The position numbers and the translations under genes were made by a program. Positions 1-8,290 of a DNA stretch of 64,000 nucleotides are shown piece after piece. This stretch comes from an uncultured Rhodocyclaceae bacterium (GTDB taxonomy: Bacteria > Pseudomonadota > Gammaproteobacteria > Burkholderiales > Rhodocyclaceae), in the NCBI GenBank assembly GCA_907163075.1, contig CAJQTY010000001.1, positions 372,001-436,000 of the forward strand, read 5' to 3'. The notes under the pieces were generated by a model, which saw only the letters and a program-made list of their open reading frames with translations, did no database searches and had not been told where the DNA came from. Numbering within the stretch: position 1 is the first letter of the stretch; the number at the start of each line of letters is the position of its first letter.

Positions 1-1262
1 GGCGGCAGCGCCACGGTGTTGACGCCGGCCGCCGCCAGAGCGCCGTCGATCTGCGTTTTCGCCCATTCGGCGATATTCGGCACCAACGCCAGAACGATCG
101 CCGGCGCATGACGCTTGGGCGAGGCCTGGAAAGCCTGCGCACCGATGACGAGGCCGATGAAGAGCAGGATCGGAACGATCGAAACGAGCGGAATCACGGA
201 CAGCAGGAAAGCGGTCAGCCCGAGGAAGCACATCAGCGCCACGCTGACGCCGGTGGCCAGCGAGTAGCCGATGCGGCCACCCATCGCCTTCCAGCCCGGA
301 TGGCCGATATAGACGGCGGGCGGGAACGGCGAGCCAAGCAGGGCGCCGACGATGGCGCCGATCCCGTCGGCGGCCAGCACCGCGCGCAGGTTGTACTCGT
401 CACCGCCGGCGGCGGCCGATTCGACGTTGTTGATCGCCTCGGTGAAGTTGTAGATACCGAGCGGGATCGCCGTTACCAGAAGCGGCCAGACCTTGTCCAT
501 GGGGACCGAGAAGACATCGCCGCTAAGATAGGGCAGATGCAGTGAAAACTGCTTGAGCGCCTCGCCGACGGCGGAAGCGTGCATCATGTCGCTCATGCCG
601 AGTGCGACGGCGCTCCAGGCGAGGACCGAACCGACGATGACGACGGCCAGGCCGCCGGGGACGCCAAACGGCAGACGCACCTGGCCGACCCAGTTGAGCA
701 GGATGATCATGAAGCAGATCAGGCCGATCCAAGCGCCGTCGAACATCTGGTAGGCGGGACGCATCGAGATGAAGGCGATGGAAATTCCGGCCAGTGTTCC
801 CAGCATGGCGGCGCGCGGCGTGTATTTGCGGATGGCCGGGCCGACGAACGCCCCCGCCAGAACGATCAGGCCGACGATGAAGGCCCACACCAGGCCGAGC
901 TTCCAGGCCAGGATGGGGTCCTTGGTGATGAGCAGCGTCGGCAGCATGACCACGAACACCACGATGAACATGTGCGGCACGCTGGGACCGTACGGTAGCG
1001 CCGTCACCGTGCCGCGCCCGGCACCCTGTCTGGCGAGTTTCCAGGCCAGGTAGGCGTAGAACAGGTTGCCCAGCGGCAAGGCGACGCCCAGGGCCGGCAG
1101 GATGCGGCCGTAGACGGTATCGCCCGGTAACTGCACGACGAACAGGGTGAGGCCCGACAATACCAGCACGTTGAGCAGCACATTGGTGAAGAGACCGAAA
1201 AAGGCGTTCAGGTCGCCCGCTACCCAGAGTCTGGGATGATCGGCAGAGTGGGTTGCGTTCAC
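1..1262 (-). CDS. NCS2/AzgA-like permease (3' end outside window)
   Basis: Reading the minus strand from a GTG at 1262 gives 420 codons without a stop before the window edge. The product is an almost wholly hydrophobic polytopic inner-membrane protein with a GLFTNVLLNVLVLSGL first helix, a TALPYGPSVPH motif and a conserved NNVESAAAGGDEYN motif around residue 280. These fit the xanthine/uracil/adenine (NCS2, AzgA-like) permease fold, so uptake of a purine-like or other small anionic substrate is inferred; the substrate cannot be read from sequence. The GTG start is supported by an AGGAGA Shine-Dalgarno and by a 4-base GTGA overlap with the stop of the upstream gntR gene, meaning translational coupling. 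It may be controlled by that regulator. The C-terminus is missing only because the window ends. Confidence 0.75.
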   Translation of the reverse strand, partial: MNATHSADHPRLWVAGDLNAFFGLFTNVLLNVLVLSGLTLFVVQLPGDTVYGRILPALGVALPLGNLFYAYLAWKLARQGAGRGTVTALPYGPSVPHMFIVVFVVMLPTLLITKDPILAWKLGLVWAFIVGLIVLAGAFVGPAIRKYTPRAAMLGTLAGISIAFISMRPAYQMFDGAWIGLICFMIILLNWVGQVRLPFGVPGGLAVVIVGSVLAWSAVALGMSDMMHASAVGEALKQFSLHLPYLSGDVFSVPMDKVWPLLVTAIPLGIYNFTEAINNVESAAAGGDEYNLRAVLAADGIGAIVGALLGSPFPPAVYIGHPGWKAMGGRIGYSLATGVSVALMCFLGLTAFLLSVIPLVSIVPILLFIGLVIGAQAFQASPKRHAPAIVLALVPNIAEWAKTQIDGALAAAGVNTVALP

Positions 1263-1960
1263 GGCGTATCTCCTGTCAGGGCTGGGTTAAGATAGGAACG
1301 GGCTACGAGCTGGACGACGACTTCTTCAACATTGCTCAGTGCGCTGTTGATGTTTCGTTGAAGAAATTTGCCAGCCAGCGCCGCGTCGCGCGCAACGATC
1401 GCGTGCACGATGCTGTTGTGTTCGTCGCAGGTGGTATCGAGACGCGAGCGCTGCTGGAAGTCGATTTCGCGAAAGGCGAGCAGACGTTCGTTGATCGCCG
1501 CCAGGTGCTTCATGATTAGGCGGTTGCCGTGCGCCTGCGCCAGGCTGCCATGGAATTCCTCGTCGAGCATGGCGAGTTCGGCGATGGACTTGGCCGCCAG
1601 CGACGACGGATCGTGCCACATCGCCTCCAGCGGAACGAGATCCTTCTCCGCCATGCCCTTGTCGGCCAGCGCCTGGACGACCTGCAGTTCCAGCGCCAGG
1701 CGGTACTCATACAGCTCCTTGACGTCGCGCAAGTGCAGCTGGCGTACGCGGAAACCCCGGCGCGGCAAGCGGTCGAGCAGGCCTTCGGCGGCCAGATGGG
1801 TCATCGCCTGGCGGATCGGGCTGCGGCTGACGCCGAATTCCTGCACCAGATTCTCTTCGACAAGCTGGAATTGCGGCGGATACTCCCAGGCGACGATACG
1901 GCTACGCAAGGTGCGCACCAGTCGGCGAACGCAATCCATATCATTTTCGGTGTCGGCCAT
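1259..1960 (-). CDS. GntR family (FCD subfamily) transcriptional regulator
   Basis: The 233-residue protein has an N-terminal winged helix-turn-helix (residues about 10-80, with the typical LVEENLVQEFGVSRSPIRQA recognition region) and an all-helical FCD ligand domain (about 90-215, including the DEEFHGSLAQAHGN segment that carries ligand or metal residues in this family). FCD regulators usually bind an organic acid and repress the adjacent catabolic or transport operon. Here the downstream partner is the permease whose start codon overlaps this stop codon, so the regulator probably governs uptake of the permease substrate. A perfect palindrome of the FCD operator type lies about 110 bases upstream. 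The effector is unknown. Confidence 0.88.
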   Translation of the reverse strand: MADTENDMDCVRRLVRTLRSRIVAWEYPPQFQLVEENLVQEFGVSRSPIRQAMTHLAAEGLLDRLPRRGFRVRQLHLRDVKELYEYRLALELQVVQALADKGMAEKDLVPLEAMWHDPSSLAAKSIAELAMLDEEFHGSLAQAHGNRLIMKHLAAINERLLAFREIDFQQRSRLDTTCDEHNSIVHAIVARDAALAGKFLQRNINSALSNVEEVVVQLVARSYLNPALTGDTP

Positions 1961-2067
1961 GGCACGAGACTCTGCGTGTTAGCTGAACGAAAAGTTCAAG
2001 AAGCTGAAAAACCGTCGAAGAACGCTTCTCTCACCTGGATGGGAGAATCATAGCGAGCATCACGCAT

Positions 2068-2079
2068 ATTGTATACAAT
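2068..2079. promoter_or_regulatory. Candidate GntR/FCD operator, perfect 12-bp palindrome
   Basis: The sequence ATTGTATACAAT is perfectly self-complementary and lies in the AT-rich leader upstream of gntR, followed by a second GTACA-containing half. FCD-type GntR proteins commonly bind TTGTATACAA-like palindromes, so autoregulation of gntR and the permease is a reasonable inference. Confidence 0.6.
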
Positions 2080-2114
2080 TATGTACACACTATTGTATTT
2101 AATACAGCACTGGC

Positions 2115-2205
2115 GTAGGTCGGAAAAGCGCAGCGCCTTCCGACACTGGCGAGACAGCGCGGCAGCCACCTGCGTCGGAAGGCGCCTTCGGCTTTTCCGA
2201 CCTAC
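2115..2205. repeat. Long inverted repeat (REP-like) between gntR and the DOMON gene
   Basis: Two arms starting GTAGGTCGGAAAAGC are inverted about a 30-base spacer. The first 15 bases of each arm are identical and the inner parts (GCGCCTTCCGAC) also match. The arm sequence is shared with the dispersed repeat near 7453 and 46133 (GGAAAAGCGCAGCGCCTTCC). It sits between two divergent genes, and could form a stable hairpin in either transcript. The next bases, TGAGCCTGTCGAAG, are a further widespread short bacterial repeat motif. Confidence 0.75.
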
Positions 2206-2285
2206 TGAGCCTGTCGAAGTCCGTTAATCCTTCCACACGCTTCCTGCCCTTCTGTCGCCAAGGCAGAACGGCTAGAATTCAGAGC

Positions 2286-2861
2286 ATGCCAAACGACGAT
2301 TACCCGCTGACACTGCTCTGCCACCCCGCGACGCCGGCACCCGTGGTGCGTACACTCGAAGCGCGCGTCGCCTTCCGGCCTGACGGCGGAATCACTTTCG
2401 CCTACCGGCTGCGCGGCGACATGGTGCGCCTGCTCGTGCCGCCCGAACAGTCCCCGCAACGCACTGACCTGCTCTGGGAGCACACCTGTTTCGAGGCCTT
2501 CATCGCCGTGCCCGGCGACACGGGCTACCGCGAATTCAATTTCTCGCCCTCCGGGCAATGGGCGGCTTATGCTTTCTCGAACTATCGACAGCGCGACGAA
2601 AGCTTCGAACTGATCGACGCCCCGCGGATCACGGCCCGCCTGTTCGCCGGTCGCCTCGAACTCGATGCGCATATTTCACCCGCTGATCTGCCTCCCGGAG
2701 CCTCCAGGTTTTTGATCGGTCTTTCGGCAGTCATCGAGGCCGCCGATACCGTCGATGGAAGCCACAGCTACTGGGCGCTGCGTCATCCCGCCGCCCGCCC
2801 CGACTTTCATCACCGCGACGCCTTCGCGCTGGAACATGCCGTAGCGGACGGCAAGGAATGA
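2286..2861 (+). CDS. DOMON-like domain protein
   Basis: The protein has 191 residues, no signal peptide and no membrane segment. The central region (about 60-100, with a WEHTCFEAFIAVPGDTGYRE then FNFSPSGQWAAYAF pattern) and the C-terminal ALRHPAARPDFHHRDAF stretch match the DOMON-like/CBM9-like beta-sandwich proteins that sit next to DUF1343 genes in many betaproteobacteria. The next gene is such a DUF1343/NamZ protein, 392 bases downstream. By family a sugar- or haem-binding fold is expected, but the role is not established. The ATG at 2286 is the only early start. Confidence 0.7.
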   Translation: MPNDDYPLTLLCHPATPAPVVRTLEARVAFRPDGGITFAYRLRGDMVRLLVPPEQSPQRTDLLWEHTCFEAFIAVPGDTGYREFNFSPSGQWAAYAFSNYRQRDESFELIDAPRITARLFAGRLELDAHISPADLPPGASRFLIGLSAVIEAADTVDGSHSYWALRHPAARPDFHHRDAFALEHAVADGKE

Positions 2862-3253
2862 TCCACGGGCCCGCGCTCCGAAGGCCGGATGGATACTGGA
2901 TATTCGGGCATCGATTTGGAAACCGGCGTATTTGTTGGCTTGCCGCTTGGGCTTTTTTATAACGCGCGCACCGGCCTGGCCACTCAGGATCGTGGATTCC
3001 GAACGTTTTTTGGCGTGCCGGGGTCCCGGACCAGAAGCGGAAGCGAAACGCAATGCGCAGTTTCCACTCTTGTTCTCAAGTGCGCGGAGGGATCAGCGTG
3101 TGCCGGCGTGGCCATCATCCTCCGGCATCCGCATTTGCCGGCGCCAAGGCGACGCGCTGCGGCCCCGGTCGCCTTGGATTGTCGGGCGCCCGTTGTCCCG
3201 TCAAGTCGATGGAACCGATAGAATTCGCTATCGATCCGTTTGAAAGACGCCTT
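2862..3253. other. Spacer between the DOMON gene and namZ
   Basis: No convincing gene, RNA or repeat is visible here. A reading frame runs into namZ from 3053, but its first 67 codons have no family similarity and are treated as leader. Confidence 0.5.
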
Positions 3254-4462
3254 ATGCCCATCCTGTTCGGTCTCGACCGCCTGCTTGCCGACCCCGCGCT
3301 GCGAAGACCGCTGTGCGGCCGCCGCGTCGCTCTGCTCGCTCACCCGGCCTCGGTCACCGCCGACCTGACGCACGCGCTCGACGCCCTGACAGCGCTCCCC
3401 GAGCTCCGGCTCGCCGCCGCCTTCGGCCCGCAGCACGGCCTGCGCGGCGACAAGCAGGACAACATGGTCGAGTCGCCGGACTTTCTTGATCCGCAGCATG
3501 GCATTCCGGTCTTCAGCCTGTACGGCGAATTGCGGCGGCCAGGCGCGGCGATGATGGATTCCTTCGATGTGCTGCTGATCGACCTGCAGGATCTTGGCTG
3601 CCGCATCTACACTTTCATCACCACGCTGCGCTATATGCTCGAAGCGGCGGCCGCACACGGCAAGACGGTGTGGATTCTCGACCGCCCCAATCCCGCCGGG
3701 CGGCCCGTGGAAGGACTGACGTTGCGCGCCGAATGGGAAAGCTTTGTCGGCGCCGGACCGCTGCCCATGCGCCACGGCCTGACGATGGGCGAACTGGCGC
3801 GCTGGTTCGTTGCCACCCTGAATCTCGATGTGGACTGCGAAGTCGTCAGCATGCGCGGCTGGTCGCCTGAAGCCGCCCCCGGCTACGGCTGGCCGCTCGG
3901 CGAGCGGACGTGGATCAACCCCAGCCCGAACGCGCCCAATCTGTCGATGGCCCGCTGCTATGCCGGGACGGTGATGCTCGAAGGAACAACGCTTTCAGAA
4001 GGACGCGGAACGACACGGCCGCTGGAACTCTTTGGCGCGCCCGATATCGATGCGCATGCCCTGGTCAGAGAAATGAACACCCTCGCCCCCGAGTGGCTGG
4101 CGGGTTGTCGCCTGCGCGAGATCTGGTTCGAGCCGACCTTCCACAAGCACGCCGGCCGGCTGTGCAACGGCGTACAGATTCACGTTGAAGACGCCGGCTA
4201 CGAGCACCGGGCCTTCCAGCCGTGGCGTGTGCAAAGCCTGGCCTTCAAGGCCCTGCGCCGGCTACAGCCGGACTACGTGCTGTGGCGGGATTTTGCTTAC
4301 GAGTACGAGCATGAGCGGCTGGCCATCGACCTGATCAACGGCAGCCCGCTGCTCCGCGAATGGGTAGATGATCCGCTGGCGACACCCGGCGATCTGGATG
4401 CGCTGACGCGGGCGGACGAAGCCGCGTGGGAAGAACGGCGCAGGGATTTTCTGCTCTACTGA
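3254..4462 (+). CDS. namZ: Exo-beta-N-acetylmuramidase NamZ-type protein (DUF1343)
   Basis: The 402-residue protein matches the DUF1343/NamZ family over its full length. An N-terminal Rossmann-like part includes LLAHPASVTADLTHAL, GPQHGLRGDKQD and a LLIDLQDLGCRIYTFI segment, and the C-terminal part includes WINPSPNAPNL and EGRGTTRPLELFG. NamZ enzymes release terminal MurNAc from peptidoglycan fragments during cell-wall recycling. The start chosen is ATG 3254 (MPILFGLDRLL), because the upstream 67 in-frame codons do not resemble the family. No signal peptide is visible, so a cytoplasmic site is likely here. It is the partner of the DOMON-like gene upstream and ends at a shared terminator facing the thiolase gene. 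Confidence 0.82.
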   Translation: MPILFGLDRLLADPALRRPLCGRRVALLAHPASVTADLTHALDALTALPELRLAAAFGPQHGLRGDKQDNMVESPDFLDPQHGIPVFSLYGELRRPGAAMMDSFDVLLIDLQDLGCRIYTFITTLRYMLEAAAAHGKTVWILDRPNPAGRPVEGLTLRAEWESFVGAGPLPMRHGLTMGELARWFVATLNLDVDCEVVSMRGWSPEAAPGYGWPLGERTWINPSPNAPNLSMARCYAGTVMLEGTTLSEGRGTTRPLELFGAPDIDAHALVREMNTLAPEWLAGCRLREIWFEPTFHKHAGRLCNGVQIHVEDAGYEHRAFQPWRVQSLAFKALRRLQPDYVLWRDFAYEYEHERLAIDLINGSPLLREWVDDPLATPGDLDALTRADEAAWEERRRDFLLY

Positions 4463-4509
4463 CCGCATTCAAGCTCATTCGATCGGTCGCCGGCAATTCA
4501 TTCAGAGAT

Positions 4510-4542
4510 AAAAAAACCGACGGACAAGCCGTCGGTTTTTTT
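4510..4542. terminator. Bidirectional intrinsic terminator
   Basis: An ACCGACGG / CCGTCGGT stem is flanked by A7 on one side and T7 on the other. It can terminate both namZ (plus) and the convergent thiolase gene (minus). Confidence 0.9.
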
Positions 4543-4560
4543 GCTGCGTGTGAAACGGAA

Positions 4561-5742
4561 TCAGAGACGTTCGAAAATCACCGCGATGCCCTGCCCGCCA
4601 CCGATACACATGGTGACCAGCGCGTATTTGCCGCCCACGCGTTGCAGTTCGTACACGGCCTTGGTGGCGATGAAGGCACCGGAACAACCGATCGGGTGAC
4701 CCAGGGCGATGGCACCGCCATTGACGTTGGTCTTGACCGGATCAAGTTCCAGCCCCCGGCTTACGGCAATTGCCTGCGCGGCAAAGGCTTCGTTGGCTTC
4801 GATCACGTCCATCTGGTCCATGGTCAGACCGGCCTTCTTCAGCGCCAGCTTCGACGCCGGGATCGGGCCTTCACCCATGATCTCATTCGGCACGCCAGCG
4901 ATGGCATACGAAACGAGGCGGGCGATCGGCTTGTGCCCGGCCCGTGCTGCAACATCGGCTGCCGCCAGTACGAAGAAAGCCGCGCCGTCATTGATGCCTG
5001 ACGCATTGCCTGCGGTAACCGTGCCGTCCTTCTTGAAGGCCGGCTTCATCTTGGCCAGCGTTTCGAGCGTGGTGCCGCCCTTGACGTGCTCATCAACCTC
5101 GAACACGACATCGCCCTTGCGTGTCTTCTGGACAATCGGAACGATCTGCGACTTGAAGCGGCCTTCGGCGATGGCCGCTGCGGCGCGGCGCTGGGATTCG
5201 ACGGCGCACGCATCCTGCTCTTCGCGCGTAATGCCCCACTTGGCGGCCACGTTTTCTGCCGTGATGCCCATGTGTCCAACACCAAACGGATCGTTGAGCG
5301 TAGCTACCATCGAATCGACCGCCGAGGTATCACCCATCCGGGCGCCGGTACGCATCGCCGCCAGCATATAGGTCGCCCGCGACATGACTTCGACACCACC
5401 ACCGATTCCGTAGTCACTGTCGCTCAGCATGATGTTCTGCGCTGAAGTGACGATGGCCTGCAAACCGGACGAACACAGGCGGCTCACCTGCATGGCGACG
5501 GAGTCCATGGGCAAGCCGGCCTGAATGGACGCCACGCGCGAGACGTAGCCAAAGCGGCCATCGGTCGGGATAACGGTACCGACCGTTACATAATTGATAT
5601 CCTTTGGATCAACACCGGAACGGGCAATCGACTCCTTCATGACGATGCCTGCCAGTTCGCAGGGCTCGATACCAGCAAGTGAGCCCCCAAAGGTGCCGAT
5701 TGCTGAACGCACTGCGCTTAGTACAACTACGTCTCTGCTCAT
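4561..5742 (-). CDS. Acetyl-CoA C-acetyltransferase (thiolase, BktB/PhaA-like)
   Basis: The 393-residue protein is a full-length thiolase. It condenses or cleaves acyl-CoA (acetoacetyl-CoA or beta-ketoacyl-CoA) in the cytoplasm, serving fatty-acid or polyhydroxyalkanoate metabolism. Visible catalytic motifs are SRLCSSGLQ with nucleophile Cys90, the substrate-loop NEAFAAQA, GHPIGCSG with the catalytic His, and CIGGGQG near the C-terminus with the second Cys. The closest resemblance is to BktB-type beta-ketothiolases. The ATG at 5742 has a strong GGAGGA Shine-Dalgarno. It is monocistronic here, with no phaB or phaC adjacent, so its pathway assignment (PHB synthesis or acyl-CoA degradation) is open. 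Confidence 0.92.
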   Translation of the reverse strand: MSRDVVVLSAVRSAIGTFGGSLAGIEPCELAGIVMKESIARSGVDPKDINYVTVGTVIPTDGRFGYVSRVASIQAGLPMDSVAMQVSRLCSSGLQAIVTSAQNIMLSDSDYGIGGGVEVMSRATYMLAAMRTGARMGDTSAVDSMVATLNDPFGVGHMGITAENVAAKWGITREEQDACAVESQRRAAAAIAEGRFKSQIVPIVQKTRKGDVVFEVDEHVKGGTTLETLAKMKPAFKKDGTVTAGNASGINDGAAFFVLAAADVAARAGHKPIARLVSYAIAGVPNEIMGEGPIPASKLALKKAGLTMDQMDVIEANEAFAAQAIAVSRGLELDPVKTNVNGGAIALGHPIGCSGAFIATKAVYELQRVGGKYALVTMCIGGGQGIAVIFERL

Positions 5743-5796
5743 GTAAAAAATCCTCCAGAATATTAATTTACGAATTTACCCATTTATTCTTATTGA

Positions 5797-6639
5797 TTAC
5801 GCTCCCAACAACCTGGCAAAACCCAACAACAGCAACAGCAACAACCAGAGCAACAAGGCGCGCCAGGCCAAGCCTACCGCACTTTGCATGAAATCGACAT
5901 CTGCTTCATCGCCGATGCCTATCTCGGCACGCTCGGCAAGCACCCCGACCGCGGCCTTCGGCGCACCCAGCGCACCGGCACCGCTGACGAGGAGAATGCC
6001 AATTCCATTTCCCGGCTGACCCGCCGGACCATTCGGCCATTTGTCGGCCTGCTTGCGCCAGCAATAAATCGCGTCTTCGAAATTGCCAACAATGGCGAAT
6101 CCGGCCGCAGTAAGCCGCAAGGGTAGCTAGTCTATAACAGCAAAAGCCTGTTGTGAAAAATTACCGAAATATCCGGCCTCGGCGTCGGTGCGCTTTCCCC
6201 GAACATCGGCAAAAGAAGCCGCCGCGCGGCGACGGACGGCACCACACGTCCCCCGCAGGATGGCGATTTCGGACGACGATAAACCGTCGGTTGGACGTCC
6301 ACGCCATTCGCGCGCGTGCGGCAGATCGTCAATGCGCGGAGCGAATCCGATGTCTTTGTAATATTGGCTGAAGTGCCGGAATCCCAGGGTCAGATAACGC
6401 ATCGTGACGTTCCACAACCAGGCCAATAGCGGGCTGAGCGCGTGCAGCATGCCAGCGGCAAGAAAGAGTCCGCCAACCGCAATCACCCCGACGATCATGC
6501 CGTGGCTGCGCGAACTCGCGTGCAAGAAGCCTTCAAGAGTTCCGGCGAGCCATGAAGACGGCTCGAGAACAGCCTCGCAGTAAGGCGAGGGCCGAATCTT
6601 TTCAATCAACAAAACGGCGAACAGGGGAAAAAGTGCCAT
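5797..6639 (-). pseudogene. CobD/CbiB-family membrane protein, broken by an amber codon and internal loss
   Basis: Two fragments of one gene lie in the same frame. The first runs from ATG 6639 (MALFPLFAVLL, then MRYLTLGFRHFSQYYKDI) to a TAG at 6129-6127. The second continues directly after that TAG with LPLRLTAAGFAIVGNFEDAI and ends with a DEADVDFMQSAVGL motif and a leucine-rich final helix. Intact betaproteobacterial relatives carry a tryptophan before LPLRLTA, so TGG to TAG is the likely lesion. The middle (after LSSSEIA, about 6290) no longer matches the family and is about 30 residues short, suggesting an additional deletion with compensating frameshifts. CbiB-like proteins act in adenosylcobinamide formation, while this AmpE/CobD-like branch is of uncertain function. 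It borders a mobile-element patch. Confidence 0.72.
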
Positions 6640-6681
6640 GGCGAAAATCAGTTGGCACGGCGCATCAGCTCGCTCGCCCGC

Positions 6682-7081
6682 CTAGTGTCCGAAAAATTCA
6701 AGATACCATATTTTATGCAAACTCGCTGAACGGCCCAGCGTTGCCCAGGGCAATCGCATGAATGTCGCCAGAATGGCCGGTGGCCGGTTGACCCAAGGCT
6801 GGTCATTCCGGCGTATGCCGGAATCCAGGTTTGCGGAGCACGAACTGGGTCCCGGCTTGCGCCGGAACGACAAGCTTGAGGATGAAACGAAGCTTGCGGA
6901 ACCTCCCTAAAATGATTATGGCATTCATGCGATTGCCCTGCAGCGTTGCCAGCCAGTGAGCATCCCCGACGTCGGTTTTCCTGCCGGAGACCTTCTTGAC
7001 CTGCCGTGCATTGACCACCTTGGCACGAACGCCAACGGCTTCCAGCGCCGCGTGCGGACTTTTCCAGTCAATGTCTTGCCA
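6682..7081 (-). pseudogene. IS110-family transposase fragment split by a short repeat element
   Basis: Minus-strand residues VVNARQVKKVSGRKTDVGDA followed by HWLATL match the conserved N-terminal DEDD transposase region of IS110-type elements. The frame is interrupted at 6940 by the 195-bp element and resumes on its far side with about 17 residues (GRSASLHKI...). Upstream, similarity fades near 7081. No C-terminal serine domain is present, so the remnant is non-functional. Its split allows the insertion of the 195-bp repeat to be recognised. Confidence 0.7.
6746..6940. mobile_element. 195-bp short repeat element, family B copy 1 (MITE-like)
   Basis: The element begins CAGGGCAATCGCATGAATG and ends with the exact inverse, CATTCATGCGATTGCCCTG. 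It is flanked on both sides by the perfect 10-bp direct repeat CAGCGTTGCC (6736-6745 and 6941-6950). The interior carries a CATTCCGGCG...CCGGAATCC palindrome. A second copy of the same length lies at 40809-41003. It is too short to encode a transposase, so it must be mobilised in trans. Confidence 0.85.
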
Positions 7082-7440
7082 TGAACCTTGTCCAGCGCGA
7101 GCGGGGCAGCCCATTCTGCCCATTCCCTGCGACCCCGCTTGACGCTCCAAGCTGCTGTTGGTCTATGCGTGTCCTGCCATCGTGCTCTTCGATCAAGGCG
7201 CCGGCGGCGATCTGCCCCAATGCGATTCCCGGCCTGGCGGCAACGGCAACGTCCTCTGGAACGCCGGCCGTCTCGGTGACCGTCGGCCGCATCACTCCTC
7301 GACAGTCGTCTTTCAGTCCCGTGCTTCATTCTGCCCGATACGGTACTTCGCACAGTTGACCAGCATAGTGCCCAAATTCCGCCCGATTCTCCGTCACGCC
7401 CTCGTGCCGACATGCATAGGCGGCTTGACAGCAGGAACTC

Positions 7441-7591
7441 ATACCAACGGCCGGTAGGGTGGAAAAGCGCAGCGCCTTCCGCCGTCTGAGCGCCATTCGG
7501 CGGATAACGCTACGCTCATCCGCCCTACGTAGGTCAAAGCCGAACCGGCGTAGCTTTCAAATAAGCGCCATCAAGATCGCATCACTACACT
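7441..7591. repeat. Dispersed repeat, family A copy 1
   Basis: These 151 bases align along their length with 46121-46271. Both share GGAAAAGCGCAGCGCCTTCC, a matching inverted arm (GGCGGAT-A-ACGCTACGCT...ATCCGCCCTA), AAAGCCGAACC and the right terminus GCATCACTACACT. The left terminus is not recognisable in this copy. Its right end abuts the TA target of the IS630 element. Confidence 0.8.
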
Positions 7592-7600
7592 AGTAGTCGG

Positions 7601-8290
7601 TCACGTTGAAACACGAGGATACAAGCGGGCGAGTTTGGCTCGGGCATTCTGGGTGGTGAATCGCCATTTGACGGGAGTAGCCTTGGCATTGCGTTCGCGG
7701 ACATTGGCATCAACCTCTCGGCGCAGGGACGCTTCATCGGCAATGCGCTGCGACAGGTACATGTTGGACAGGACTGCCAATTCAATTTCGGCGATGTTGA
7801 GCCAACTGCCATGCTTGGGCGTGTAATGGAACTCCAGCTTGCGCGCGATGGCACGGGCTTCTTCGGGCGGGAAGGCCTCATAAAGCGAGGCCAGTTTGTG
7901 CGTGTTCAGATTGTCGAGGACGACACGAATGACTTCGGCCGCCGGATAGCACTGGACGATATGCCGCATGCAGTGGGCAAACTCAACCTTGGTTCGGCGT
8001 TCCATGACCAGCACCTCCCGCCAGCCTCGTTTGGGTTCGCAGATCATCATCAAGTCCCGGACGCCATTACGCTGGTACTCGGTATCCTGTCGGGCCGGCG
8101 TACCGGGTTGCGGCGGGATGGCTTCGCGAACTTCGCCAATCAGTTGCTTCGGGCTCTCGTCGAAGCAGACCATCGGGCGCGCCGGATCGTAGAGCGCTTC
8201 ATACAGGTCAAGAACGTCTTCCATCGGCGCGACATAGTCCGCGCCGACCTCGGGGATACACCATTCCCGCACTTGCCAGGGTTTCAAGGT
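7601..8290 (-). CDS. IS630 transposase, C-terminal (DDE catalytic) part
   Basis: This frame encodes the DDE/RNase-H-like domain: MVCFDESPKQLIGE (first Asp), RVVLDNLNTH (second Asp) and the FHYTPKHGSWLNIAEIEL region with the final Glu. It is a typical IS630 catalytic half of about 228 residues. It overlaps the N-terminal frame and lies +1 relative to it. The frames meet at an A7 run (plus-strand T7 near 8291-8297), so the full protein would need slippage or the copy is frameshifted. An isolated TTG at 8287 is the only early start and is unconvincing. Confidence 0.8.
   Translation of the reverse strand, partial: TLKPWQVREWCIPEVGADYVAPMEDVLDLYEALYDPARPMVCFDESPKQLIGEVREAIPPQPGTPARQDTEYQRNGVRDLMMICEPKRGWREVLVMERRTKVEFAHCMRHIVQCYPAAEVIRVVLDNLNTHKLASLYEAFPPEEARAIARKLEFHYTPKHGSWLNIAEIELAVLSNMYLSQRIADEASLRREVDANVRERNAKATPVKWRFTTQNARAKLARLYPRVST

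Larger units (their letters stand above)
6640..7592. other. Gene-free decay zone of mobile-element debris
   Basis: No intact gene is supported. The stretch holds an IS110 transposase scrap split by a 195-bp repeat, a second dispersed repeat, and the edge of an IS630 element. Open frames here (for example 7068-7295 minus and 7081-7359 plus) lack recognisable family features. Confidence 0.6.

Noticed and set aside
3053-3253. N-terminal extension of NamZ by 67 codons
   Set aside because: The extension lacks a signal peptide or family similarity; the protein family starts at the ATG at 3254.
7068-7359. Possible genes in the decay zone (75 and 92 codons)
   Set aside because: No start signal, domain or conserved motif; they lie among IS fragments.
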